A program made the position numbers and the translations under genes. Shown one piece after another: positions 42,916-51,546 of a stretch of 64,000 nucleotides of DNA. Source of the DNA: Nocardioides ganghwensis (GTDB taxonomy: Bacteria > Actinomycetota > Actinomycetes > Propionibacteriales > Nocardioidaceae); NCBI RefSeq assembly GCF_014779655.1, contig NZ_JACXYX010000021.1, positions 1 through 64,000 on the forward strand. The letters are read 5' to 3'. Position 1 is the first letter of the stretch, and the number at the start of each line of letters is the position of its first letter. The notes beneath the pieces were generated by a model. That model worked only from the letters and a program-made list of their open reading frames with translations, searched no databases and was not told the origin of the DNA.

Positions 42916-44270
42916 CGGCTGGTCTCCAGGGGTCCGCCGCCCGCGGCGGCCCACTCCCGGGGTCCGCCGTCGAGGACGGTGACGTGCTGGTGCCCGGACC
43001 TCGCGAGCAGGCTGGCCGCGCCCATGGCGCGCTCGCCGTGCCCGCACATCACCACCAGCGGCTCGTCCGGCAGGTCGGCGGCGCGGGAGACCAGGTCGCC
43101 GAGCTCGATGTTGTCCGCGCCGGGCACGTGGCCTGCCTCGAACTCGCCGCGCTGCCGGATGTCGAGGACACGCGCGCCGTCGAGGGCGTCCGGGTCCCTC
43201 ACCGGGATCGAACCTGTCGGCCGGCCGGCAGCCGTCCAGGCCGCCAGGGCGCCGTCGAGCTCACCGGCGAGCTGGTCGTAGCCGACCTTGCGGGCCTGCC
43301 AGACGATCTCGCCCGGGTCCTGGTCCGGGTTCCGGACGACCACGATCGGCCGGTCGTCGTCGACGAGCCAGCCCAGCCACGTGGCGAACACGGGCCGCAG
43401 CGGGATCGACACCGACCCGGGCACGTGGCCGGCGCCGAAGTCCGCCAGCGGGCGTACGTCGACGACCTGCGCCCCCGCCGCGACGAGGCTGGCCACCTCG
43501 TCCGCCGTCAGCGCGCGGAGGTTGTCCCCCTCGACCGCGGCAGGGCCACGGCGGTTGATCTCCCCCAGGCGCAGGAAGTACGGCGGGAAGGTGCCCAGCG
43601 AGCCGAGGAGCTCCGCCACGAAGGCGTCCTCGGACCCGGCCCGGAGCAGGGCGTTGGTGGCCCGTTCGGTGCCGATCGTCGACGTACGCTCCGCGCCCGG
43701 CGGCGCAGAGCAGAAGGAGCCGGCACCGTGGGTGGGCCACACCGCGACGTCGTCGTCGAGCCTCGCCAGCCGCTGCAGGGACCGGTACTGGGCGCGAGCC
43801 AGCTCCTCGGTGCGGTCCGGCGACACCAGGTCCGTCCGGGCCGCGGAGCCGACGATCAGCGAACCGCCCGTGAACACTCCGATCGTCCGGGAGCCGTCGA
43901 GCAGCTCGTAGGCCAGGTGCTCGTGCGTGTGCCCGGGAGTCGCCAGGGCGCGCAGGCGCAGGCCACCGAGGTCGACCTCGTCGCCGTCGGCCAGACCGGT
44001 GTGCCGGTACTCCCGGTTCCCCGACGCCGAGGCCAGCACCTGCGCCCCGTCCGTACGTGCGAGCTGCAGCGCACCCGTCAGGAAGTCCGCGTGCAGGTGG
44101 GTGTCCGCGGCGTAGGCCACCGTCAACCCATGACGCTGCGAGGCGTCGCGCAGGGCGCGGAGGTCGCGACTGGCATCCACCGCCAGCGCGCGACCGTCGT
44201 CCAGGTCGAGCAGGTAGGCGGAGTTGCCCAACCCCTCGTCCACGAGCGGGATGACGCGTACGTCGCCCAT
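42912..44270 (-). CDS. MBL-fold metallo-hydrolase fused to two rhodanese domains
   Basis: 452 residues from ATG 44270, with GGAGG at good spacing. Residues 1-235 are an ETHE1/persulfide-dioxygenase-type MBL domain: ADTHLHADFLTG near 58, TPGHTHEHLAY near 110 and FTGGSLIVGSAART near 135. THxHAD is followed by Phe rather than the last His, as in a known subfamily. Rhodanese 1 (about 250-340) has VVVRNPDQDPGEI where the active Cys loop should be, so it is probably dead. Rhodanese 2 (about 355-450) has VMCGHGERAMGAASLL with Cys. It probably handles persulfide or thiosulfate. Confidence 0.9.
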   Translation of the reverse strand: MGDVRVIPLVDEGLGNSAYLLDLDDGRALAVDASRDLRALRDASQRHGLTVAYAADTHLHADFLTGALQLARTDGAQVLASASGNREYRHTGLADGDEVDLGGLRLRALATPGHTHEHLAYELLDGSRTIGVFTGGSLIVGSAARTDLVSPDRTEELARAQYRSLQRLARLDDDVAVWPTHGAGSFCSAPPGAERTSTIGTERATNALLRAGSEDAFVAELLGSLGTFPPYFLRLGEINRRGPAAVEGDNLRALTADEVASLVAAGAQVVDVRPLADFGAGHVPGSVSIPLRPVFATWLGWLVDDDRPIVVVRNPDQDPGEIVWQARKVGYDQLAGELDGALAAWTAAGRPTGSIPVRDPDALDGARVLDIRQRGEFEAGHVPGADNIELGDLVSRAADLPDEPLVVMCGHGERAMGAASLLARSGHQHVTVLDGGPREWAAAGGGPLETSR

Positions 44271-44315
44271 GACCACCTCCGGCACCACGTCGAACGGGAT
44301 GCCTTTGGACCCTAC

Positions 44316-44341
44316 GTCATTCCACGGAATTGTGGAATGAC
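44316..44341. promoter_or_regulatory. 26-bp inverted repeat, probable ArsR-type operator
   Basis: GTCATTCCAC, six bases, then GTGGAATGAC: ten perfect pairs on each side. It sits between the minus-strand MBL-MFS-ArsR operon (start 44270) and plus-strand yceI (start 44447), so one dimeric regulator could control both. The ArsR-rhodanese protein encoded in the operon is the obvious candidate. Confidence 0.7.
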
Positions 44342-44407
44342 TTCACAAGGTGGTGAGCCAGATCACTGCCGAGAGGGAATGAATCGCCAGCCTCGAGCAT
44401 TGACGTA

Positions 44408-44421
44408 GTTGAAACATCAAC
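44408..44421. promoter_or_regulatory. Short inverted repeat before yceI
   Basis: GTTGA-AACA-TCAAC, with 5-base arms, lies 25 bases before the yceI start. It has the look of a MarR-type operator. TTGACG at 44400-44405 just before it could be a -35 element. Confidence 0.45.
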
Positions 44422-44446
44422 CAAATCCCCCATCTTGGAGAACCCC

Positions 44447-45058
44447 ATGCCGATCTTCCGCCGCAAGCCCAAGAACCCGTCCGCCGTCGCGCCCACCGTC
44501 GCCGTCGCCGAGGCAACCCCCGGGTCGGTCCTCACCGGTGACTACACCATCGACGCCAGCCACAGCCGTCTCGGCTTCTCCGCCCGCCACGCGATGGTGA
44601 CCACCGTCCGTGGCCAGTTCGGCGACTTCGACGGCGCCGCGCACGTCGACGCCGAGAACCCGGCCGTCTCGACCGTGGCCCTGACCATCCGCGCCGCCAG
44701 CATCGCCACCGGCACCGCCGACCGCGACGGCCACCTCACCTCGGGCGACTTCTTCGACGTCGAGAACCACCCCGAGCTCACCTTCGTCTCGACCTCGGTC
44801 GAGCGCGACGGCACCGAGTGGACCATCACCGGCGACCTCACCATCAAGGGCGTCACCAAGTCGGTCACGATCCCCTTCGAGGAGACCGGCACCGCCGTCG
44901 ACCCGTTCGGCAACACCCGCGTCGGCTTCGAGGGCGCGACCACGATCAATCGCAAGGACTGGGACCTGACCTGGAACGCGGCGCTCGAGACCGGCGGCGT
45001 CCTCGTCTCCGAGAAGATCAAGCTCGAGCTCGACATCTCCGCGATCAAGAACGCCTGA
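44447..45058 (+). CDS. YceI family lipid-binding protein
   Basis: 203 residues from ATG 44447, with TTGGAGAACCCC upstream. The lipocalin-like YceI barrel begins GDYTIDASHSRLGFSARHAM and continues DFDGAAHVDAENP, RDGHLTSGDFFDVENHPELTF and GDLTIKGVTKSVTIPFEE. A 35-residue N-terminal extension is basic and has no signal peptide, so this copy is probably cytoplasmic. YceI proteins bind isoprenoids such as polyprenyl-type lipids. Divergent from the sulfur operon and likely shares its operator. Confidence 0.9.
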   Translation: MPIFRRKPKNPSAVAPTVAVAEATPGSVLTGDYTIDASHSRLGFSARHAMVTTVRGQFGDFDGAAHVDAENPAVSTVALTIRAASIATGTADRDGHLTSGDFFDVENHPELTFVSTSVERDGTEWTITGDLTIKGVTKSVTIPFEETGTAVDPFGNTRVGFEGATTINRKDWDLTWNAALETGGVLVSEKIKLELDISAIKNA

Positions 45059-45108
45059 CGTACGCCGTCGACACCGCCCCCGGGTTCCCGTCAGGGAGCC
45101 CGGGGCCA

Positions 45109-46017
45109 TCAGCATGTCGAGGACTCTCGCGCGACGCTCTCCTCGAGGATCCGCAGCGTGCGGACGAGCAGGGCCGACTCGTCGTCGGCGCGCGTGGCGA
45201 CGACAAGCGCCATCCGGGCACGCGACGCCAGCGGCCGGTAGACGGTGCCCGCGACAACGAGGGCGGAGACCGGCTCCGGCACGACGGCCACGCCGAGCGC
45301 CGCCGCGACGAAGGTGACGAGGGTGGAGGTCTCCGCGACCTCGTGCCGGATCGACGGCTCGAAGCCGGCATCGCGGCACATCGTCGTGACCGCGTCGTAC
45401 ATCGCGGAGCGGCCGTGCCCCGAGTGCACGATGAGGTCCTCCCCACGCAGGTCGGCCACTCGCACCCGGCTGCGGCGCGCCAGCCGGTGTCCTTCCGGCA
45501 GGGCGACGACGTACTTCTCCTCCCGCAGCGCGGTCACGGAGACGTCGGTGCTCTGGGCGAGGTCCGCGAAGGGACGGAGCAGGGCGAGGTCGATCGACCC
45601 GTCGCGGAGCGCACCGAGCTGCTCGGGGCTCAGCATCTCGCCGCGGAAGGCGAGGTCCACAGCCGGCAGCTGCTCGCGCAGGGACCGGGCCAGGGCGGGC
45701 AGCAGGGAGTAGGTCGCCGATCCGACGCACCCGAGGACGAGGCGACCCTCGAGCCCGTTCCCGATCCGGACGGCCTCGTCACCGGCGGCATCGACCGACT
45801 GGAGGATCGCCCGGACTCGGGCGAGGTAGGCCTCACCGGCAGGCGTCAGGTCCACACGACGCGTGGTGCGGTGCAGCAGCGCGACTCCGAGCTCGTCCTC
45901 GAGCTGCTTGATCTGCTGCGACAACGGCGGCTGCGCCATGTGCAGCTTGTGCGCGGCGCGGCCGAAGTGCTTCTCCTCGGCGACGGCCCGGAAGTAGCGC
46001 AGGTGGCGAAGCTCCAT
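45109..46017 (-). CDS. LysR-type regulator beside the pca genes
   Basis: 302 residues. The HTH (MELRHLRYFRAVAEEKHFGRAA...PPLSQQIKQLEDELG) lies at residues 1-60. The periplasmic-binding-type effector domain follows. Divergent from pcaF, so it probably activates pcaFDIJ in response to a beta-ketoadipate pathway intermediate. CGATAT half-sites are present in the 77-base intergenic space (46018-46094). Confidence 0.88.
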   Translation of the reverse strand: MELRHLRYFRAVAEEKHFGRAAHKLHMAQPPLSQQIKQLEDELGVALLHRTTRRVDLTPAGEAYLARVRAILQSVDAAGDEAVRIGNGLEGRLVLGCVGSATYSLLPALARSLREQLPAVDLAFRGEMLSPEQLGALRDGSIDLALLRPFADLAQSTDVSVTALREEKYVVALPEGHRLARRSRVRVADLRGEDLIVHSGHGRSAMYDAVTTMCRDAGFEPSIRHEVAETSTLVTFVAAALGVAVVPEPVSALVVAGTVYRPLASRARMALVVATRADDESALLVRTLRILEESVARESSTC

Positions 46018-46032
46018 CGATCAAGACTCGCA

Positions 46033-46069
46033 CGATATCGATCTGGCGTAAATGAATACTTCCCGATAT
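46033..46069. promoter_or_regulatory. Divergent control region with CGATAT half-sites
   Basis: CGATATCG at 46033-46040 and CGATAT at 46064-46069 form an inverted pair (ATATCG-N23-CGATAT) in the LysR/pcaF gap. TACCGT at 46083-46088 is a -10 six bases before the pcaF ATG. LysR contact here is inferred from position. Confidence 0.4.
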
Positions 46070-46094
46070 GGCTCTCGGCACCTACCGTCGTTGC

Positions 46095-47312
46095 ATGCCT
46101 GACATCGTCATCTGTGAGCCGGTGCGCACCCCGGTGGGTCGCTACGGCGGCGCCTTCGCGTCGCTGTCCGCCGTCGACCTCGCCTCGACCACCCTCGCCG
46201 AGCTCGTCCGTCGCACGGGCCTGGAGGAGGGCGACGTCGACGACGTGATCCTCGGCAACTGCTATCCAAGCGGCGAGAACCCAGCCATCGGCCGCATCGC
46301 CGCCCTCGACGCCGGCCTCGGCACGGACGTCCCCGGCCTCCAGCTCGACCGCCGCTGCGGCTCCGGCCTGCAGGCGGTCCTCTACGCCGCGGCCCAGATC
46401 GCCAGTGGCGCCGGCAGCGTCATCGTCGCCGGCGGAGCCGAGTCGATGTCCAACGTCGAGCACTACGCGCTGGGCCTGCGCACCGGGGTCCGCGGCGGCG
46501 GGGTGGAGCTGATGGACCGCCTGGTGCGGGCACGCGAGACAGCCGGCGGCAAGGACCACCCCGTCCCGGGCGGCATGCTGGAGACGGCGGAGAACCTGCG
46601 CCGCGAGTACGACATCTCCCGCGAGGAGCAGGACGAGTTCGCCGTCCGTTCCCAGCAGCGCGCCGGTGCCGCCCACGAGGCCGGCAGGTTCGCGGACGAG
46701 CTGGTGCCTGTCTCCGTCCCGGGCCGTCGCGGCAGGCCCGACGTGGTCGTCGAGCGCGACGAGCACCCCAGGCCCGACACCACCCTCGAACAGCTCGCGG
46801 CGCTGAAGCCGGTGCGCGAGGAGGTCGACCCCGCTTCCACCGTCACCGCCGGCAACGCCAGCGGCCAGAACGACGGTGCGGCCATGTGCGTGGTCACCAC
46901 CCGCGCGGAGGCCGAGCGCCGCGGCCTGCGCCCCCTGCTGGCCCTCAGGTCATGGGCCGTGGCCGGGGTCGGGCCCGAGGTGATGGGCATCGGTCCGGTC
47001 CCGGCGACCGCCGCCGCGCTCGACCGCGCCGGGCTCACCCTCGACGAGATCGACCTGATCGAGCTCAACGAGGCGTTCGCCGCGCAGGTGCTCGCGTGCC
47101 TGCGCGAGTGGAAGGTCGACCCGACCGACGAGCGACTCAACCCGAACGGCTCGGGCATCTCGCTCGGCCATCCGGTCGGAGCCACCGGGGCCCGCATCCT
47201 CGCCACCATGGCGTACGAGATGCACCGCCGTGAGTCCCGCTACGGGCTCGAGACCATGTGCATCGGCGGCGGCCAGGGTCTCGCCGCCGTCTTCGAGAGG
47301 GTCGCGTCATGA
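46095..47312 (+). CDS. pcaF: Beta-ketoadipyl-CoA thiolase
   Basis: 405 residues from ATG 46095, with TACCGT 6 bases upstream, so leaderless. A thiolase with nucleophile Cys in LDRRCGSGLQAVLYAA near residue 88, NEAFAAQVLA near 325, GHPVGATGARILATMAYEM near 360 and the second active Cys in TMCIGGGQGLA near 390. It is the first gene of pcaF-D-I-J, so the substrate is 3-oxoadipyl-CoA, giving succinyl-CoA and acetyl-CoA. By sequence alone it could also be a generic acetyl-CoA acetyltransferase. Confidence 0.9.
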   Translation: MPDIVICEPVRTPVGRYGGAFASLSAVDLASTTLAELVRRTGLEEGDVDDVILGNCYPSGENPAIGRIAALDAGLGTDVPGLQLDRRCGSGLQAVLYAAAQIASGAGSVIVAGGAESMSNVEHYALGLRTGVRGGGVELMDRLVRARETAGGKDHPVPGGMLETAENLRREYDISREEQDEFAVRSQQRAGAAHEAGRFADELVPVSVPGRRGRPDVVVERDEHPRPDTTLEQLAALKPVREEVDPASTVTAGNASGQNDGAAMCVVTTRAEAERRGLRPLLALRSWAVAGVGPEVMGIGPVPATAAALDRAGLTLDEIDLIELNEAFAAQVLACLREWKVDPTDERLNPNGSGISLGHPVGATGARILATMAYEMHRRESRYGLETMCIGGGQGLAAVFERVAS

Positions 47313-48085
47313 GCGCCGTCGAGGTTCACCACGTCGTCACCGGCCCCGAGGATGCCCCGGTCGTCGTGCTGTCCAACTCGCTGGGCTCCACGACGTCCAT
47401 GTGGGACGCCCAGGCCGACGCGCTCGCCGAGCACTTCCGTGTCGTCCGCTACGACACCCGCGGCCACGGCGGCTCCCCCGTGCCGCCGGGCCCCTACGAC
47501 ATCGACGACCTCGCCGACGACGTCGTCGCGCTTCTCGACTCCCTCGACGTCCAGAAGGCCCATTTCGTCGGCCTCTCGCTGGGCGGCATGACCGGCATGC
47601 GCCTCGCCGCCCGCAACCCCGAGCGCGTCGACCGTCTCGTCGTCCTCTGCACGGGCGCCAGGCTCGAGCCGGCGAGCGCGTGGCACGACCGGGCCGCGAC
47701 GGTACGCGAGCGCGGCTCCGCGGCGGTCGCCGAGGCCGTCGTCCAACGGTGGTTCACGGCGCCCTACCTCGAGGCCAACCCGGACACCAGGGCCGCCAGC
47801 GAGGCGATCATCGCCGCCACGCCGGCCGAGGGCTACGCGTCGTGCTGCGAGGTCATCGCCACGATGGACCTGCGCGACGACCTCCCCCGCATCGCCGCGC
47901 CGACGCTCGCGATCGCCGGCGCCGACGACCCCGCGACCCCTCCCCCGCACCTCGAGGCGATCGCCGACCGCCTGCAGGACGGACGGCTCCTCGTGGTGCC
48001 GGAGTCCGCGCACCTCGCCAACGCCGAGCAGCCGCAGGCCATCACCCCCGCGATCATCGAGCACCTCACGGGCGGATCGTCATGA
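47309..48085 (+). CDS. pcaD: 3-oxoadipate enol-lactonase
   Basis: 258 residues from ATG 47309, overlapping pcaF by 4 bases. An alpha/beta hydrolase: VVVLSNSLGSTTSMWDAQ (oxyanion turn SNSLGS is the PcaD hallmark), HFVGLSLGGMTGMRLA near residue 90 (Ser nucleophile) and VVPESAHLANAEQPQAI near 230 (His). It opens 3-oxoadipate enol-lactone made by CatC to 3-oxoadipate. The pca order and coupling make the assignment firm. Confidence 0.92.
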   Translation: MSAVEVHHVVTGPEDAPVVVLSNSLGSTTSMWDAQADALAEHFRVVRYDTRGHGGSPVPPGPYDIDDLADDVVALLDSLDVQKAHFVGLSLGGMTGMRLAARNPERVDRLVVLCTGARLEPASAWHDRAATVRERGSAAVAEAVVQRWFTAPYLEANPDTRAASEAIIAATPAEGYASCCEVIATMDLRDDLPRIAAPTLAIAGADDPATPPPHLEAIADRLQDGRLLVVPESAHLANAEQPQAITPAIIEHLTGGSS

Positions 48086-48897
48086 GCACCGGACTGCGCG
48101 ACGAGCGAGGTATCGACAAGGTCGTCCCCGGCGCCGAGCACGCGGTGGCCGACATCGCCCCCGGGTCGAGCCTGGCGGTAGGCGGCTTCGGCCTCGTCGG
48201 CATCCCCTGGACGCTGATCAGCGCCCTGCTCGACCAAGGGGCAGACGACCTCACCGTCGTGTCCAACAACTGCGGTGTGGACGGCGCGGGCCTGGGCCTG
48301 CTGCTCGAGGCCCGCAGGATCAGCCGCGTCATCGCGTCCTACGTCGGCGAGAACAAGGAGTTCGGCCGGCAGTACCTCGCCGGGGAGCTGACCGTGGAGC
48401 TCACCCCGCAGGGCACGCTCGCCGAGCGCCTGCGCGCCGGCGGCGCCGGGATCGGCGCGTTCTTCACGCCCACCGGGGTCGGCACGATGGTCTCCGAGGG
48501 CGGGCTGCCGTGGCGCTACCACCCCGACGGCACCGTCGCGCTGGCCTCGGAGCCCAAGGAGGTGCGCACCTTCCACGGCGTGGACATGGTCCTGGAGGAG
48601 TCGATCGTCACCGACGTCGCGCTGGTGCGCGCCGCCAGGGTCGACCGCGCCGGCAACTGCGTCTTCCACGCCTCGGCGCGCAACTTCAACATCCCGGCGG
48701 CGATGGCCGGGCGCCTGACGATCGTCGAGGCGGAGGAGGTCGTGGAGATCGGCGCGATCGACCCCGACGACGTCCACCTGCCCGGCGTCTTCGTCCAGCG
48801 CATCGTTGAGCTGACACCCGCGCAGGCGCACGAGAAGGACATCGAGAAGCTCACCACCCGACCGCGCCCCCGACCAGCCGAGGAGGCCTCAGCATGA
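48082..48897 (+). CDS. pcaI: 3-oxoadipate CoA-transferase subunit A
   Basis: 271 residues from ATG 48082, overlapping pcaD. Class I CoA-transferase alpha subunit: [21 protein letters not shown] near residue 28, [19 protein letters not shown] near 60, [15 protein letters not shown] near 130. With PcaJ it moves CoA from succinyl-CoA to 3-oxoadipate. A GTG-free coupled junction with pcaJ (ATGA at 48894) marks the operon. Confidence 0.9.
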   Translation: MSTGLRDERGIDKVVPGAEHAVADIAPGSSLAVGGFGLVGIPWTLISALLDQGADDLTVVSNNCGVDGAGLGLLLEARRISRVIASYVGENKEFGRQYLAGELTVELTPQGTLAERLRAGGAGIGAFFTPTGVGTMVSEGGLPWRYHPDGTVALASEPKEVRTFHGVDMVLEESIVTDVALVRAARVDRAGNCVFHASARNFNIPAAMAGRLTIVEAEEVVEIGAIDPDDVHLPGVFVQRIVELTPAQAHEKDIEKLTTRPRPRPAEEASA

Positions 48898-49535
48898 GCT
48901 GGACACGTGACGAGATGGCGGCGCGTGCGGCGCTGGAGATGCGCGACGGCGAGTACGTCAACCTCGGCATCGGCCTGCCGACGATGATCCCGGCCCACCT
49001 GCCGGCGGACTCGACGGTGACCCTGCACGCCGAGAACGGCATCCTCGGCGTGGGGCCCTACCCCTACGAGGACGAGGTCGACCCCGACCTGATCAACGCC
49101 GGCAAGCAGACCGTGACCGTGCTGCCCGGCGCCTCGTTCTTCGACTCCTCGCTCAGCTTCGCAATGATCCGTGGGAGCCACATCGACACCGCCGTGCTCG
49201 GCGGGATGCAGGTCTCGATGACCGGCGACCTCGCCAACTGGATGGTCCCCGGCTCGATGGTCAAGGGCATGGGCGGCGCGATGGACCTCGTCAGCGGCGC
49301 CCGCCGCGTCATCGTGCTCATGGAGCACGTCGCCCGCAGCGGCGCGCACAAGCTGGTCGCAGCGTGCGACCTGCCGCTCACCGGCCGCCGCGCGGTGGAC
49401 CGGGTCATCACCGACCTCGCTGTCCTCGACGTCGCCGGTGACGGCTTCGAGCTCGTCGAGCTCGCGCCCGGGGTCACCCTCGAGGAGGTCGTGGAGCGCA
49501 CCGGCGCCCCGGTCCGGCTCCCGGTCGGGGTCTGA
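48894..49535 (+). CDS. pcaJ: 3-oxoadipate CoA-transferase subunit B
   Basis: 213 residues. The class I beta subunit starts [28 protein letters not shown]. The catalytic Glu is in [14 protein letters not shown] near residue 49, and [18 protein letters not shown] near 105 is typical. It works with PcaI. The stop is one base before the start of the NTF2-like gene. Confidence 0.92.
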   Translation: MSWTRDEMAARAALEMRDGEYVNLGIGLPTMIPAHLPADSTVTLHAENGILGVGPYPYEDEVDPDLINAGKQTVTVLPGASFFDSSLSFAMIRGSHIDTAVLGGMQVSMTGDLANWMVPGSMVKGMGGAMDLVSGARRVIVLMEHVARSGAHKLVAACDLPLTGRRAVDRVITDLAVLDVAGDGFELVELAPGVTLEEVVERTGAPVRLPVGV

Positions 49536-49536
49536 C

Positions 49537-50082
49537 ATGGACGTCCTCGACCCCGCCACCGGGACTGACGACCTCGCCGCCCGGGTCCGCCGCCTCGAGG
49601 ACCTCCACGCCATCGGCCAGCTCCGCGCCCACTACTGCCAGGCGCTCGACGACGGCCGGTGGGACGACCTGGTCGACCTCTTCACGCCCGACGGCGCGTT
49701 CGTCGGCCTCTCCTCCGCGCGCGGCCACGACCAGCTGCGCACCTTCTTCGCCGACCTCCAGGACGGCCCGCTGTCCGCCTGGTGGCACTTCTCCTCCAAC
49801 GAGACGATCGACCTCGTGGGCACACCCGCCCACGCCGCGACCGGGCAGACGTGGCTCGACCAGCCGTGCGTCGTCGACGGTCGCGCCCACATCGCCGCCG
49901 GTCGCTACACGGACCGGATGGTCCGCGGTGACGACGGACGGTGGCGCTTCGACGAGCGTCGCGTGACGTTCTTCTTCTGGGTGCCGGAGGACGAGGGCTG
50001 GGCTCCAGGTCGCTACGGATGGGCACCCGCCCGCGCCGCAGCCGACGTACGCACCCTCGACCGGCTCACCGCCGGCGCCTGA
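49537..50082 (+). CDS. SnoaL/NTF2-like protein in the pca operon
   Basis: 181 residues starting one base after pcaJ ends. The NTF2-like cone fold shows VRRLEDLHAIGQLRAHYCQALDDGRWDDLVDLFTPDGAFVGLSS, then WHFSSNETIDLVG and GRYTDRMVRGDDGRWRFDERRVTF. This resembles the SnoaL_4 ring-hydroxylating-dioxygenase beta-subunit-like group. It could act as a decarboxylase, isomerase or dehydratase. Its place in the pca operon suggests an accessory step on an aromatic or lactone intermediate. This is inference. Confidence 0.8.
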   Translation: MDVLDPATGTDDLAARVRRLEDLHAIGQLRAHYCQALDDGRWDDLVDLFTPDGAFVGLSSARGHDQLRTFFADLQDGPLSAWWHFSSNETIDLVGTPAHAATGQTWLDQPCVVDGRAHIAAGRYTDRMVRGDDGRWRFDERRVTFFFWVPEDEGWAPGRYGWAPARAAADVRTLDRLTAGA

Positions 50083-50168
50083 CCACCGATCGGCCCCGCC
50101 CGGCACGACGACGTACCGGGTCCAGCTGCTGCGCGCTCCCGCGCAGCCATCACCCACCGGAGACCTCG

Positions 50169-51533
50169 ATGTCCCACACCCTCTCCACGCCCGCCTCACC
50201 CCCGCCGCCGGCACCGCCCGCCGGGCCAGGCACCGACCGCCGTACGCTGACCCGGGTCTGCACCGCGGTGCTGCTCGGCTCGGCCCTCGAGTGGTACGAC
50301 TACTTCCTCTACGGCGCGGCCGCAGCCCTGGTCTTCGGCCAGGTGTTCTTCCCGAGCGCCTCTGAGTCGACCTCTCTGCTGCTGTCGCTGGCGACCTTCG
50401 GCGTGGGCTTCGTCGCCCGGCCGATCGGCGCCATGGTCTTCGGCCACATCGGCGACAAGCACGGGCGGCGCCCCGCACTCATCGCGACGCTCATGCTCAT
50501 GGGCCTCTCCACGACCGCGATGGCGCTCATCCCCTCCCACGCGATGATCGGCATGGCCGCCCCCCTGCTGCTCGTGGTCCTCCGCCTGCTGCAGGGCATG
50601 GGTTCGGGCGCGGAGTACAGCGGTGCGTCCGTCTACGCCGTGGAGTACGCCCCGCCCGGGCGGCGCGGGCTGTTCGGCTCGTTCTCCGCCGCCGGCGTCT
50701 ACCTCGGCCTCGTGCTGTCGTCCGCCGCCCTGCTGCTGACGACGTCCCTCACCACCGACGCGCAGTTCGCGTCGTGGGGCTGGCGGCTGCCGTTCCTGGC
50801 GAGCCTGCTGCTCATCTTCCTCGGCCTCTGGATCCGGCTGCGTCTCGAGGAGACGCCCGCGTTCGAGGAGGTCACCGAGGACGCTCCGCCGGCCAAGGCC
50901 CCGCTGCTGACCCTGGTGCGCACTCAATGGCGCAGCATGGTGCTCGTGATGGGCCTGGTCGCCGCTCCGCTGTCGTTCAGCCACCTCTACCAGGTCTTCG
51001 CCCTTTCCTACATGGCCGAGCACGGGTATGACCGCGTCACCGGCACCGCCGGCCTGCTCGTCGCCGGCCTCGTCGTGATGATCACCGCCCCACTCGCCGG
51101 CATCGCCTCCGACCGCTTCGGACGACGTCCGGTGCTCATGGCGGGTGCGCTGTACGCCGCCGCGTTCGCGTTCCCGTTCTTCGCGCTCGTCGACTCCGGC
51201 CGCCCCCTCCTCGCCATGCTCGCCCTCGCCCTGGCCCAGGGCGGCAGCGTCGGCATCATGTTCGGCGTGCAGGGCGTGGTGCTCTCCGAGCTCTTCACCA
51301 CCGCCAGCCGCTACAGCGGCGCGGCGGTGAGCCGCGAGTTCGCTGCCATCATCTTCGGCGGCTTCGCCCCGCTCATCGCGGTCAGCCTCGCGGCCTCGGC
51401 CAACGGCGCGTCGTGGCCCGTCGGGATCTACGTCGTGGTGCTCGCCGGCATCACCCTCGTGGCGGCCTTCCTGGCGCCGGAGACCTACCGCAGCAGCCTC
51501 TCGGAGCCGGTGTCGGGGCCGGCCGTGGACTGA
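50169..51533 (+). CDS. MFS aromatic-acid transporter, MHS subfamily
   Basis: 454 residues from ATG 50169, 86 bases after the NTF2-like gene. Twelve membrane segments, with SALEWYDYFLYGAAAALVFGQVFFP near residue 37 (the metabolite:H+ symporter start), GHIGDKHGRRPALIATLML between helices 2-3, and RLLQGMGSGAEYSGASVYAVEYAPPGRRG near 140. MHS carriers move shikimate, proline or aromatic acids with protons. Position suggests import of an aromatic or dicarboxylic acid. It is distinct from BenK, which is AAHS type. Confidence 0.85.
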   Translation: MSHTLSTPASPPPPAPPAGPGTDRRTLTRVCTAVLLGSALEWYDYFLYGAAAALVFGQVFFPSASESTSLLLSLATFGVGFVARPIGAMVFGHIGDKHGRRPALIATLMLMGLSTTAMALIPSHAMIGMAAPLLLVVLRLLQGMGSGAEYSGASVYAVEYAPPGRRGLFGSFSAAGVYLGLVLSSAALLLTTSLTTDAQFASWGWRLPFLASLLLIFLGLWIRLRLEETPAFEEVTEDAPPAKAPLLTLVRTQWRSMVLVMGLVAAPLSFSHLYQVFALSYMAEHGYDRVTGTAGLLVAGLVVMITAPLAGIASDRFGRRPVLMAGALYAAAFAFPFFALVDSGRPLLAMLALALAQGGSVGIMFGVQGVVLSELFTTASRYSGAAVSREFAAIIFGGFAPLIAVSLAASANGASWPVGIYVVVLAGITLVAAFLAPETYRSSLSEPVSGPAVD

Positions 51534-51546
51534 GCCAGGAATCGGG

